From contig CAVXUW010000004.1 in NCBI GenBank assembly GCA_963765105.1, positions 992,001-1,056,000 on the forward strand: a stretch of 64,000 bases of DNA, written 5' to 3'. The notes under the pieces are model-generated. The model saw only the letters and a program-made list of their open reading frames with translations, did not search any database and was not told the DNA's origin. This document shows, in pieces, positions 9,330 to 16,953 of the stretch. Every line of letters starts with the position of its first letter. The stretch's first letter is position 1. The DNA is from CALMEC01 sp963765105 (lineage in GTDB: Bacteria > Actinomycetota > Thermoleophilia > Miltoncostaeales > Miltoncostaeaceae). A program made the position numbers and the translations under genes.

Positions 9330-9866
9330 ATGTCCGTCTCTCACGTGCTCATGGGCCTTCTCGCCCGTCGTGCCGGTCACGGCTACGAGTTGAAGAAGGA
9401 ACACGATGCCTGCTTTCCCGAGGCGCGACCGTTGGCGTTTGGGCAGGTCTACGCAACGCTCGAGCGGCTCGCCGGGAAGGGATACGTTCGCGCCATCGGC
9501 ACCGCCCGCGTCGACGGACCGGATCGCACGTCCTACGAGCTCACCCCCGAAGGACGTGCCGAACTCGCCGAATGGCTCGACGAGATCGAGGAGCCGTCGC
9601 CGTTCGTCGCCAACCCGCTCGCGGTTAAGGCCACCGTCGCGCTGCTCGTCGCCAACCGCGACACCGCCGCTGCCTACCTCAACCGGCAGCGTGCCGCGCA
9701 CCTCGACCGCATGCGCCACTACACCCGAATCAAGACCGATCGCACCCAGTCGACCGCCGCCGTGCTGGCCGCCGACTTCGCCTTGATGCACCTCGACGCT
9801 GACCTTCGCTGGTTGCAGGTCGCCCACGAACGCGTCACAACGCTCGAACAGGAGGTCACCCCGTGA
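9330..9866 (+). CDS. PadR-family transcriptional regulator
   Basis: PadR proteins are winged-helix repressors, often of drug-efflux or detoxification genes. The 178-residue protein starts with the family signature (VLMGLLARRAGHGYELKKE), has the recognition and wing region LAFGQVYATLERLAGKGYV with RTSYELTPEGRAELAEWL, and a C-terminal helical dimerisation half, as in the longer AphA/VanR-like group. It lies directly behind a 19-base palindrome and overlaps the ABC gene by 4 bases (GTGA). The layout suggests self-control of a three-gene efflux operon. Confidence 0.92.
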   Translation: MSVSHVLMGLLARRAGHGYELKKEHDACFPEARPLAFGQVYATLERLAGKGYVRAIGTARVDGPDRTSYELTPEGRAELAEWLDEIEEPSPFVANPLAVKATVALLVANRDTAAAYLNRQRAAHLDRMRHYTRIKTDRTQSTAAVLAADFALMHLDADLRWLQVAHERVTTLEQEVTP

Positions 9867-10579
9867 CATCGCCCATTCCCGTCCTCACCGACGCCCTTCC
9901 GCATGGAGGTGACGTGGTGCTGTCCGGACGCGCGCTCGTTCGCTCCTATGGCAACTCACCGGCACTTCGCGGGGCCACCGTCGACCTGTGTCAGGGCGAG
10001 ATTCTCGCGGTTACCGGCCCCTCCGGCTCGGGCAAGTCGACGCTGCTTCTCTGCCTGGCGGGCATCCTGCGCTCCGATGCCGGGGAGGTGAGCTATGCCG
10101 GTCGGCTCATCAGCGAGGAAGGCGAGGCAGCGCGTTCGAGGCTGCGACGCACGGCCTTCGGCGTCATCTTCCAGTTTGGCCAGCTTGTGCCGGAGCTGCG
10201 CGCCGACGAGAACGTCGCCTTGCCGCTCCTTTTGGAGGGTGTCGAGCGTCGCGCCGCAATCACCGCCTCACGTACCTGGCTGGAGCGTTTCGGTGTGGCC
10301 GAGGTCGCCGACAAGCGCCCGACACAGATGTCGGGAGGCGAGGCGCAGCGGGTCGCCGTCGCTCGGGCCATGGTCACCGAACCCACGGTTCTGTTCGCCG
10401 ACGAACCCACCGGCGCACTCGATGCGCTGAGTGGCGAGGAGGTTATGACGCAGATGGTGCGCGTGGCCCGTGATTCCGGCACGTCGGTGCTCATCATCAC
10501 CCACGACGCGACCGTCGCCGCCTACGGCGACCGTGAGATCGTATTGCGTGACGGAATGGTCGCGGGAGGGGGACGATGA
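9863..10579 (+). CDS. ABC transporter ATP-binding protein (MacB/LolD-like)
   Basis: The 238-residue ATPase has Walker A GPSGSGKSTL (near residue 52), signature MSGGEAQR (near 156) and Walker B VLFADEPTGALD (near 176). The last is the form found in the MacB/LolD/FtsE group, which drive FtsX-type permeases. It starts with GTG overlapping the padR stop and ends overlapping the permease ATG. The pair is probably a PadR-controlled exporter of an antibiotic, peptide or lipid. The substrate is unknown. Confidence 0.9.
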   Translation: MTSPIPVLTDALPHGGDVVLSGRALVRSYGNSPALRGATVDLCQGEILAVTGPSGSGKSTLLLCLAGILRSDAGEVSYAGRLISEEGEAARSRLRRTAFGVIFQFGQLVPELRADENVALPLLLEGVERRAAITASRTWLERFGVAEVADKRPTQMSGGEAQRVAVARAMVTEPTVLFADEPTGALDALSGEEVMTQMVRVARDSGTSVLIITHDATVAAYGDREIVLRDGMVAGGGR

Positions 10580-11943
10580 GCTGGCTCACCACACTTCGCC
10601 TTGCCGCTGCCGGCGGAGCAGGCGACCGGCTCCGGGCCATCCTCACCACCCTGGGCGCCGCGTTGGGCACAATGGCCCTTCTCGCCGCGGCTACGGTCCT
10701 GGCGATCCGGCCGCAAAATGGCCCCTACGCGTCCAACCTCCTCAACGAGCGCGGGCTGCGCCCCGGGGTCATCATCACGCTCCTTCTTCTCTGCGTCCCG
10801 GTGATCGTTTTCGTTGGGCAGTGCGCGCGCGTGGGGGCGCCCGCGCGTGACCGTCGGCTGGCCGCCATGCGCATGGCGGGCGCGACGCCGCGCGACATCG
10901 TTCGGATCGCCGCGCTCGAGACCGCCATCGCCGCCGGGCTGGGCGCCGTCGGCGGTGCTGTGGCCTTTCTGTGGATACGCTCACGGATTCGGACGCCGAC
11001 CTTCGGGTTACGGCGCCAATGGCCCACCGACGTCGATCTCTCAGGAGTCGTCGTGGCTGCAGTGGTGCTGATCGTCGCCTTGGCGGCGGCGGTCGCCGCC
11101 GCGATCACGCTCCGCCGTGTGGCGGTGACGCCCTTTGGCGTCGCTCGACAGGTGCGCCAGCGCCCTCCCACCGTTGTGCCGCTCGTGCTTTTCGTTGGAG
11201 GCACCGCCGCCCTCGCCGCAATCACGGCTATCTCCGAGGCGCTCGCTCTCGGATCGGGCATCACGATCGCGCTGGGGATCGCATTCTTCGCCGCCACCGC
11301 CGCGGGCCTCCTGAGCGGAACGGCCTCACTGACCTTTGCGCTCGGCTCGTTCCTGGCGCCGCGCGTGCGTCGTCCGTGGTTGCTACTGGCCGCCCGCCGC
11401 ATGATCGCGGCGCCGTTCACGGCCAGCCGGGCGAGCGTGGCGGTGCTTCTCACCGTCATGATCGGCGCCGGCGTTTACTCGGCGCGCGAGGATTTTCGCA
11501 ACAGCGACAACCTGTCGGATGAGCCGCTCTACGCCAGCGCGTTCACCCTGCTGGAGGCGTGTCTCGTCATCGCAGCAACCATCGGTGCGGCAAGCCTTCT
11601 GGTGGTCACCGCCGAGAGCATCGTCGAACGACGCCGCACAATGGCGGCCCTGGTGGCAGCCGGCACACCCCGTGGGACGCTGGCACAAGCGATGTTGACA
11701 GAGGTGCTTCTGCCGCTCGCGGTCGGGATCGGCATCGCGGCAGGCGCGGGGACGCTTATCATCCGCAGCATCTTCAACGATGCGACCAGCAACGCGACCG
11801 GTGAAACGGTGGCGCTTCAGGTGCCCTGGGTAAGCATCCTGGGCCTCATGGGTGGCACCTTCCTCGCCGCCGCCGTACTGACCGCTGCCGCTTTGGTTTT
11901 CCTACGACCGAGCACCAGCGTCGACGAACTCCGTGCCACGTAG
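10576..11943 (+). CDS. FtsX-like ABC transporter permease
   Basis: The 455-residue membrane protein has a first helix near residues 22-45, a four-helix FtsX-type block with RDRRLAAMRMAGATPRDIVRIAALE (the cytoplasmic coupling region), and a second set of helices after residue 285 with RRRTMAALVAAGTPRGTLAQAML. This is the two-block layout of BceB/FtsX-type permeases, with only a small outside domain. It works with the ATPase encoded just upstream (ATGA overlap). The gene ends 12 bases from the convergent SOUL gene. Confidence 0.85.
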   Translation: MSWLTTLRLAAAGGAGDRLRAILTTLGAALGTMALLAAATVLAIRPQNGPYASNLLNERGLRPGVIITLLLLCVPVIVFVGQCARVGAPARDRRLAAMRMAGATPRDIVRIAALETAIAAGLGAVGGAVAFLWIRSRIRTPTFGLRRQWPTDVDLSGVVVAAVVLIVALAAAVAAAITLRRVAVTPFGVARQVRQRPPTVVPLVLFVGGTAALAAITAISEALALGSGITIALGIAFFAATAAGLLSGTASLTFALGSFLAPRVRRPWLLLAARRMIAAPFTASRASVAVLLTVMIGAGVYSAREDFRNSDNLSDEPLYASAFTLLEACLVIAATIGAASLLVVTAESIVERRRTMAALVAAGTPRGTLAQAMLTEVLLPLAVGIGIAAGAGTLIIRSIFNDATSNATGETVALQVPWVSILGLMGGTFLAAAVLTAAALVFLRPSTSVDELRAT

Positions 11944-11955
11944 GGGATGTCCCGG

Positions 11956-12522
11956 CTAGCGGTAGTCGATGAGGATCTCGTTGTGCCGCTGCTCCGGGGG
12001 CGTTGTGGGCCGGCTGTACCGGGCCACGCGAGGCGGCGATATCGGTGTCAGACCATTTTCGGCGAGCCAGGTGAGAAGCGCTGCGCTGTGCTCCGCGGCG
12101 TCGGCGTCGCGGACGATGCCGGAGAACCTCACCGCGGCGGTCGTGGCTGCGGGCAGCTCGGCAATGCTGACGGTGGGGTCGGTGGGCGTCGGCAGGGTCG
12201 CGAGCGCGTACTGCGACGGCATGAAGAAGCGCAGCCGCCAGCGCCCGTCGTCTGCTTGCATCGTCACCGAAGAGGTCATGTCGGTGCCCTCGCTTTGCGG
12301 CTCAAGGGTGACCGGCGCGGTCATGGCGATGGTCTCAGCGCCGTCGACCTCACGCGAGCGGTTGTTGCCAAAGATGTACCCGGCGACGCGCTGGAACCCG
12401 ACGGCTGAGGCCTGTTCGAACGGTCCGTCGACAACCGTCTCGGCGACGATCATGGGGGCGTAGCGGCGTCGCTCGAACGCACCATCGGTCTCAATCACCT
12501 CATGGGTTGGGTGCTCTGCCAT
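11956..12522 (-). CDS. SOUL-family heme-binding protein
   Basis: The 188-residue protein shows the SOUL/HEBP fold pattern: VIETDGAFERRRYAPMIVAET at the start, AVGFQRVAGYIFGNNR in the middle, then IAMTAPVTLEP (the highly conserved MTAPV) and a PPRVARYSRPTTPPEQRHNEI end. Family members bind heme or porphyrin, and their role in bacteria is unclear. The start is set at ATG 12522 with GGAGCG just upstream. The frame is open to 12573, but those residues do not look like the family. Confidence 0.88.
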   Translation of the reverse strand: MAEHPTHEVIETDGAFERRRYAPMIVAETVVDGPFEQASAVGFQRVAGYIFGNNRSREVDGAETIAMTAPVTLEPQSEGTDMTSSVTMQADDGRWRLRFFMPSQYALATLPTPTDPTVSIAELPAATTAAVRFSGIVRDADAAEHSAALLTWLAENGLTPISPPRVARYSRPTTPPEQRHNEILIDYR

Positions 12523-12658
12523 GACGTTCGCTCCGCTCGCAGGTCGATTCCAAAGGAGGGTACTCCGGCGCACCGCGCTCGCGGCGGTGACCGGTCGTCG
12601 CCTGGCCGATAGCGCCGTCCGCTACCGTGGGTGGCCAACCACTTTGAAGGAGGTCGGG

Positions 12659-12943
12659 ATGCCGCGTGCCACGTGGAATGAAGCCGTCATTGCGGAGAGC
12701 GATGCCACAGAAGTCGTGGAGGGCAACCAGTACTTCCCGCCCGATTCGGTCAACAACGAGAACCTGCGTGAGAGCAGCCACACAACAGTGTGCCCGTGGA
12801 AGGGCACGGCCAGCTACTACGACGTGGTCGTCGGTGACCAGGTCAACGAGAACGCCGCCTGGTACTACCCTCAACCGAAGGATGCCGCCGCCCAGATTGC
12901 CAACCACGTCGCGTTCTGGAACGGTGTGAACGTCGAGGTGTAG
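12659..12943 (+). CDS. DUF427 domain protein
   Basis: The 94-residue protein fits the small one-domain DUF427 family: WNEAVIAESDATEVVEGNQYFP, then CPWKGTASYYDVVV and AAWYYPQPKDAA. The conserved C-x-WKG-x-A-x-Y core is complete. A strong ribosome site AAGGAGG lies at 12647-12653, six bases before the ATG, so this gene is not leaderless. The biochemical role of DUF427 is not established. A second, larger DUF427 protein is encoded at 18090-18542. Confidence 0.88.
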   Translation: MPRATWNEAVIAESDATEVVEGNQYFPPDSVNNENLRESSHTTVCPWKGTASYYDVVVGDQVNENAAWYYPQPKDAAAQIANHVAFWNGVNVEV

Positions 12944-12977
12944 CGCCCCCGTGGCGTGCTCAAGAACGAGCTGAGAG

Positions 12978-13223
12978 CTAGTGGAGGCGGGACCTGTGGT
13001 GGCGCGCGACGCGAGCGGGAACATCGACCGCGAGGGCGACGCCCGCGGCAACGGCAACAATGCAGGCAGCCATGGCTCCGTTTGTCGCCGCGACCGCGCC
13101 GAGCGCGCCGAGGCCCGCAGCTCCGCCCACCCTCAACGCAAGCGCGCCGGGGTCCGCCGCCAGTCGGCGATCCAGCGATTCCTTCACAACCCCGTGAACT
13201 GTTCCCGCGATCTTCCCAACCAT
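12978..13223 (-). CDS. small hydrophobic protein of unknown function
   Basis: An 81-residue frame from ATG 13223 with AGGAGA upstream gives MVGKIAGTVHGVVKESLDRR, then an Ala/Gly-rich hydrophobic stretch (residues 27-66) able to form one or two membrane helices, and a basic tail. I do not know a family for it. It is divergent from the 83-residue gene at 13322. The longer frame to 13433 is the antisense of that gene and was not used. Confidence 0.6.
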   Translation of the reverse strand: MVGKIAGTVHGVVKESLDRRLAADPGALALRVGGAAGLGALGAVAATNGAMAACIVAVAAGVALAVDVPARVARHHRSRLH

Positions 13224-13309
13224 CTCTGTCTCCTCACCTGGTGGACAGAGGCAGTTCGCCTGTTCGCGCGCAATCCCTCGCACAACGGCGCAAGGGTTGT
13301 TGCGTATGC

Positions 13310-13315
13310 GATAAT
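13310..13315 (+). promoter_or_regulatory. -10 box of a leaderless promoter
   Basis: GATAAT stands 6 bases before the ATG at 13322, so transcription should begin at the start codon. There is no ribosome-binding site. The same arrangement is seen at 32373-32378. Confidence 0.6.
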
Positions 13316-13321
13316 CCCCGT

Positions 13322-13573
13322 ATGTCCGCTGATCTTCCGTCTGAACTGATGACCTCGATTTCGGTCCTTGACGAGGACCTTCAAGCGTGTTTCGTCGAGG
13401 CCCTCGAGCCGGTCGCCGCCGAGCTCGGGCCACGCGAACTCGCCGTGCTTGACCGCCTTGCCCAAGGCATCAAGACCGGAGCCCCGTCGGCCGAGTTGAA
13501 CGCCTTCGTACGTCTGCTCCCCGTCTCGGTGAGCCGCGTACTGCAACCGGCCATCGAGCCGGTCCTCGCCTAA
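13322..13573 (+). CDS. small helical protein of unknown function
   Basis: This 83-residue frame is acidic at the start and appears all helical (ISVLDEDLQACFVEALEPVAAELGP, AVLDRLAQGIKTGAPSAELNAFVR). No domain is recognised. A GATAAT box 6 bases upstream supports transcription from the ATG itself. It is divergent from the small hydrophobic protein at 12978-13223. Confidence 0.6.
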   Translation: MSADLPSELMTSISVLDEDLQACFVEALEPVAAELGPRELAVLDRLAQGIKTGAPSAELNAFVRLLPVSVSRVLQPAIEPVLA

Positions 13574-13706
13574 CCCAACTCGTCGCGCATCGGCTCGACC
13601 CGGCCGGGTTTGCCAAGCCTGAACGCTTTGCTTGCCCTTTCCGGGGATGACGAGCGACGATTCTTTAGCCGCATGTTCCTAGCGTTCTGAGGGAGGGTCG
13701 GCGGCA

Positions 13707-13732
13707 CCGTCCGGCAGATGATGCCCGGACGG
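13707..13732 (+). promoter_or_regulatory. GC-rich hairpin in the leader of the lipoprotein gene
   Basis: CCGTCCGG at 13707-13714 pairs perfectly with CCGGACGG at 13725-13732 around a 10-base loop. It lies 42 bases before the GTG of the lipoprotein gene in a 200-base gap (13574-13774) with no gene. No T-run follows. It could be the end of the upstream transcript or a leader structure. No known riboswitch class is recognisable. Confidence 0.4.
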
Positions 13733-13774
13733 GGGTTCCGTCGACCGAACCAATCAGAACGATGGGAGAGCATT

Positions 13775-14137
13775 GTGAAACGCATTCTTGCGGTCTCCGT
13801 CCTCGGAGCGGCCGTGTTGGCCATCGCCGGTTGTGGCGGCTCAGATGACACAGCAGTCGACGCCTCGTCACCAGCTGCCGCCGCACCACCTGCAGCAGCG
13901 GCAACAACGACGGCCGCCGCCGCCAAGGTCTCCGCCAACTCGGCAAGCACGGGAGAGCTCAGCGCCGCACTCGAAGCGGGCGGTGTTAACAACGCCGAAA
14001 AATGGGCGGATGAGATCGCCGAGTACCGGCCCTATCCAGCGGACGACACATCTTTCGCGAAGCTGCGCAAGGAGCTCGCCAAGTACAACCCCGCTCCGGA
14101 CGAGCTCGAGAAGATCGTCAGCGTCCTCACTCCGTGA
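13775..14137 (+). CDS. small lipoprotein of unknown function
   Basis: From GTG 13775 (GGGAG 7 bases upstream) the 120-residue product has a basic signal start (VKRILAVSVLGAAVLA) and lipobox IAGC (Cys19). An Ala/Thr/Pro linker to about residue 52 is followed by a small folded part, GGVNNAEKWADEIAEYRPYP, with a helical acidic C-terminus (FAKLRKELAKYNPAPDELEK). The lipid anchor places the folded part outside the membrane. The stop overlaps the GTG of the large membrane protein (GTGA), so the two probably act together. No family is recognised. Confidence 0.75.
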   Translation: MKRILAVSVLGAAVLAIAGCGGSDDTAVDASSPAAAAPPAAAATTTAAAAKVSANSASTGELSAALEAGGVNNAEKWADEIAEYRPYPADDTSFAKLRKELAKYNPAPDELEKIVSVLTP

Positions 14138-15246
14138 ACCCAGGGAACGAAACGGTAACACCCCGGGAGTCACTGCTTCGTCAGTGTCTTCTGGGCCTTG
14201 CCGCCCTGTCAGCCGCCGGCATTCTGGTTGAGCTGGCGATCTCGCGCCACTGGACCAGCAAAGTGCAGCTCATCCCGTGGGTGATGGCGGTGGTGGCGCT
14301 CGCCGCGATCGTCGCCGTTGTACGGCGCCCCTCGCGCCCGAACCTGCAGACCGCTCGGCTGGTTGCCGGATTGGTGTTGGCATCCAGTGCCTACGGGGTT
14401 TGGATCCACGCACGGGCCAACCATCACGCAGCACCCCTCGATGCCGACTTCGGTCCCAAGTGGGACAGCATGAACGCTCTGTCCCAGTGGTGGGCAGCCA
14501 CCACCGGGGCCGTCGGCCCATCGCCCACATTCGCGCCCGGCGCATTGGGGCTGAGCGCGTTGGCGTTGGGAATGTTCACCATTGGGCACCAGGCTCTGGG
14601 GTCATCAGACGTTGGGCCGGTCACACGTCAGGCAGTTCGGCGTGTTGGTCGCATGGGCGCGACGGGAGTGTCCCTAGTGTTCGTGTCGGCGCTCTGGGCG
14701 GTGGTCTGGGCCGTCGGCGAGATCCGCGGACTGCTCCGTCGCAGCGGCGTCGCACGTCGCATTGCCGTGGCAATGGTCTTCGTCGCGGGGATTCTCTTTG
14801 CCCAGTGGGTTCTGGCGAACCCGGATCCCAATCGCTCAGGCGCACCGGGCCAAGTTCGGTCCGTCCTTGCCAGCCCAGGCCCTCGGTCTGTGCCCGAGAA
14901 CACACCTTCAGCAGCCCCGACAACGCCACCTGTATCCGCCGCCGGAGCAACACCGCCAACCCCAGCTCCGACACCCGCCGCAACACCAAACACCCCAGCG
15001 CCAGAAGCGACGTCGCCCACAGCTCCTCAGACCACAACGCCGAAGCCACCTCCCAAACCCCGCGCCGCTTCGCCGGTACGTCCCGCCCCTCGGCGGACAG
15101 TTCCCGCCCCACCGCCGACGCAATCGTCATCCGATGACGATGGCAGCGGGCACGGCGGCGGGGACGACGACGGAGACAACAGCGGACACGGCGGCGGAGG
15201 CAACAATGGACATGGCGGTGGGGACGATGATCGCCGGGATGACTAA
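14134..15246 (+). CDS. membrane protein with Pro/Thr stalk and Gly/Asp/His-rich tail
   Basis: The 370-residue protein has about five membrane helices in residues 15-235, then a Pro/Ala/Thr-rich segment (about 250-330) typical of wall-spanning stalks. It ends in a roughly 40-residue tail made almost only of Asp, Gly, His, Asn and Ser (repeated HGGG and DDDG units), which could bind metal ions. The GTG overlaps the lipoprotein stop. I know no homologue. Low-complexity tails of this kind can drift quickly, so the metal idea is inference. Confidence 0.65.
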   Translation: MNPGNETVTPRESLLRQCLLGLAALSAAGILVELAISRHWTSKVQLIPWVMAVVALAAIVAVVRRPSRPNLQTARLVAGLVLASSAYGVWIHARANHHAAPLDADFGPKWDSMNALSQWWAATTGAVGPSPTFAPGALGLSALALGMFTIGHQALGSSDVGPVTRQAVRRVGRMGATGVSLVFVSALWAVVWAVGEIRGLLRRSGVARRIAVAMVFVAGILFAQWVLANPDPNRSGAPGQVRSVLASPGPRSVPENTPSAAPTTPPVSAAGATPPTPAPTPAATPNTPAPEATSPTAPQTTTPKPPPKPRAASPVRPAPRRTVPAPPPTQSSSDDDGSGHGGGDDDGDNSGHGGGGNNGHGGGDDDRRDD

Positions 15247-15276
15247 CCCCGGTCGGTTACGGCAACCCCGTGAGGA

Positions 15277-16119
15277 CTACGACCCTGCTGCGATGAGTCC
15301 CACGCCAAGCAGCGCCAGGCCGATCCCCGAACCCTGACCAATCGAGAGCCGCTCGCGAAGAACGAGCTGGGCAAGAACTACGGTCGCCACCGGGTACAGA
15401 CCCGCAAGGACCGCCACGATGCTGATATCGCCCTTTTGGATCCCCGCGGCGTAGAAGAGGTTGGCGGCGATATCGAGCATCCCGGAGGCGATGACCAGCG
15501 GCCACAAGCTCCGTTCGACCCGCCATGACGCCCGAAGCGCAAAACACAGTCCCACCAGGATCGGCACGCTGGCGACGCGCGTGGACAGTCCCGCCCACAG
15601 AACGCTGACGTCGGCGGCCGGATCGATGAGGACGAAGAACAATCCGAACGCCACAGCGGCAAGCGCGGAAAGACCGATCCCGTCGCGGCTCACCTTTCCC
15701 GGAGCGCGACTCGCGAGCACCGCCCCGGCAAGCGCCATGAAGGCGCCGACCAGCGAAAGCACGCCGGGCGTTTCACCGCGAAGCAGGCCCACGGCAATCG
15801 GGATGCCGGCGCCCAAGGCGGAGATCGGCGCGACCAGGCTCATCGTTCCCACCGACAGCGCACGGTAGAACGCCCATACGCCCAACCCGCCGGCCACCCC
15901 GGCCAGAGCCCCAAGTCCGAGCGCCCCCCACGACGGACGCTCAGGTCCCACGATCGCGAGCAGAACGACCACCGCTGCAGTGCCGACGATCTGCGACACG
16001 GCAGCCACGACCGCGGCGTTAATGCGACGGCTGGCAAGGCCACCGCAGAAGTCGGCCACACCCCAGGCCACGCCGGACGACAGGCCGAAGAGGATCGCAA
16101 GTTCGGGTGCTGATGCCAC
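15277..16119 (-). CDS. EamA/DMT-family transporter
   Basis: The 280-residue protein has ten hydrophobic helices in two five-helix halves, the drug/metabolite transporter pattern. EamA marks include FGLSSGVAWGVADFCGG at the start, FYRALSVGTMSLVAPISALG in the first half, and FYAAGIQKGDISIVAVLAGLYPVATVVLA with LRERLSIGQ in the second. These carriers export small metabolites. It ends 30 bases from the convergent gene at 15246. Confidence 0.9.
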   Translation of the reverse strand: MASAPELAILFGLSSGVAWGVADFCGGLASRRINAAVVAAVSQIVGTAAVVVLLAIVGPERPSWGALGLGALAGVAGGLGVWAFYRALSVGTMSLVAPISALGAGIPIAVGLLRGETPGVLSLVGAFMALAGAVLASRAPGKVSRDGIGLSALAAVAFGLFFVLIDPAADVSVLWAGLSTRVASVPILVGLCFALRASWRVERSLWPLVIASGMLDIAANLFYAAGIQKGDISIVAVLAGLYPVATVVLAQLVLRERLSIGQGSGIGLALLGVGLIAAGS

Positions 16120-16140
16120 GGCCGGCTACCGTACAGACTC

Positions 16141-16953
16141 GTGACCGTTCCCTACTCCGCTGCTTTCGCATTGCTCAGCATCACGCAAGGCCTCCTCGTG
16201 ATGCCCGGCGTACGGCATCGACGGATCGGCGCTCAGTTCGGGTGGCTCGGCGTGGCGATTCCCCTGGGGCTCTTCGCAGCCGGCCTCCTCCTCGTGCGTT
16301 CCGCCGAGTGGAGTACGAACGGGCTGGCCAACACCGCAACGTTTCTCGTGCCGATCCTCGCGGCCATCGTGGGATGGACCCGTGGATGGCGTGTGCCATT
16401 TCTCGTCCCGCCCCTTGTCGTGTTCATCTTCCTGGTGGCCTGGCAGGCCGATGGCATCGCGGCCGACATCGCCGCCCTCATTCTCATCTGCGGGTCGTGC
16501 CTGAGTGTCGCCGCCCTCATCGCGTCGGTGGCGCCACTGCGAGCAGTAGCCGTTGGCCTCGTCGTGTTGGCCATTGTCGACACCGTGCTGGTGTTCACAA
16601 ACCAGGTTGCCCCCGTCACCGACGCGCTGCGTGAGGTGGTACCCGTCGACGTGGGCGGTCGTCCGCTGCCGTCACTGCAAGATGCCACGGTTGACGGTGC
16701 CCTCATGGGCTGGCTCGACCTCCTGGCCCCAGCCCTGGCCGGCACGCTCCTGGCCGGAATGACACGCCGGCGCCTGTGGGCCGGGGTGGCCGTCGGCATC
16801 GCGGCGTTGGCCTGGGGGCTGTTGTTTCATGTGAGCGACCACCTTCCGGGAACCGTGCCACCGCTCGTGGCCGTCGCGGTTTGGTTCAGTGTTTCGAGTC
16901 GTACCCGACTCAATGACACCCCACACACGGGGGGCGGTAGGGTTCCCGCATGA
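16141..16953 (+). CDS. presenilin-like membrane protein, possible intramembrane aspartyl protease
   Basis: The 270-residue protein has about nine hydrophobic helices. Near the end, Asp147 sits in a helix (LAIVDTVLVFTNQV), and 46 residues later Asp193 sits in the next helix as GWLDLLAPALAGTLL, with a VPPL motif at 239-242. Spacing and setting match the YD, GxGD and PAL elements of presenilin/signal-peptide-peptidase (A22) enzymes, though the Gly before the second Asp is Leu here and the Tyr is Val. I therefore infer a divergent GxGD-type protease. It overlaps the PQQ sugar dehydrogenase by 4 bases. A plain membrane protein remains possible. Confidence 0.55.
   Translation: MTVPYSAAFALLSITQGLLVMPGVRHRRIGAQFGWLGVAIPLGLFAAGLLLVRSAEWSTNGLANTATFLVPILAAIVGWTRGWRVPFLVPPLVVFIFLVAWQADGIAADIAALILICGSCLSVAALIASVAPLRAVAVGLVVLAIVDTVLVFTNQVAPVTDALREVVPVDVGGRPLPSLQDATVDGALMGWLDLLAPALAGTLLAGMTRRRLWAGVAVGIAALAWGLLFHVSDHLPGTVPPLVAVAVWFSVSSRTRLNDTPHTGGGRVPA

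Noticed and set aside
13574..13774. c-di-GMP-I riboswitch in the lipoprotein leader
   Set aside because: A GGCAAACC-like string is on the wrong strand and the second conserved part is missing.
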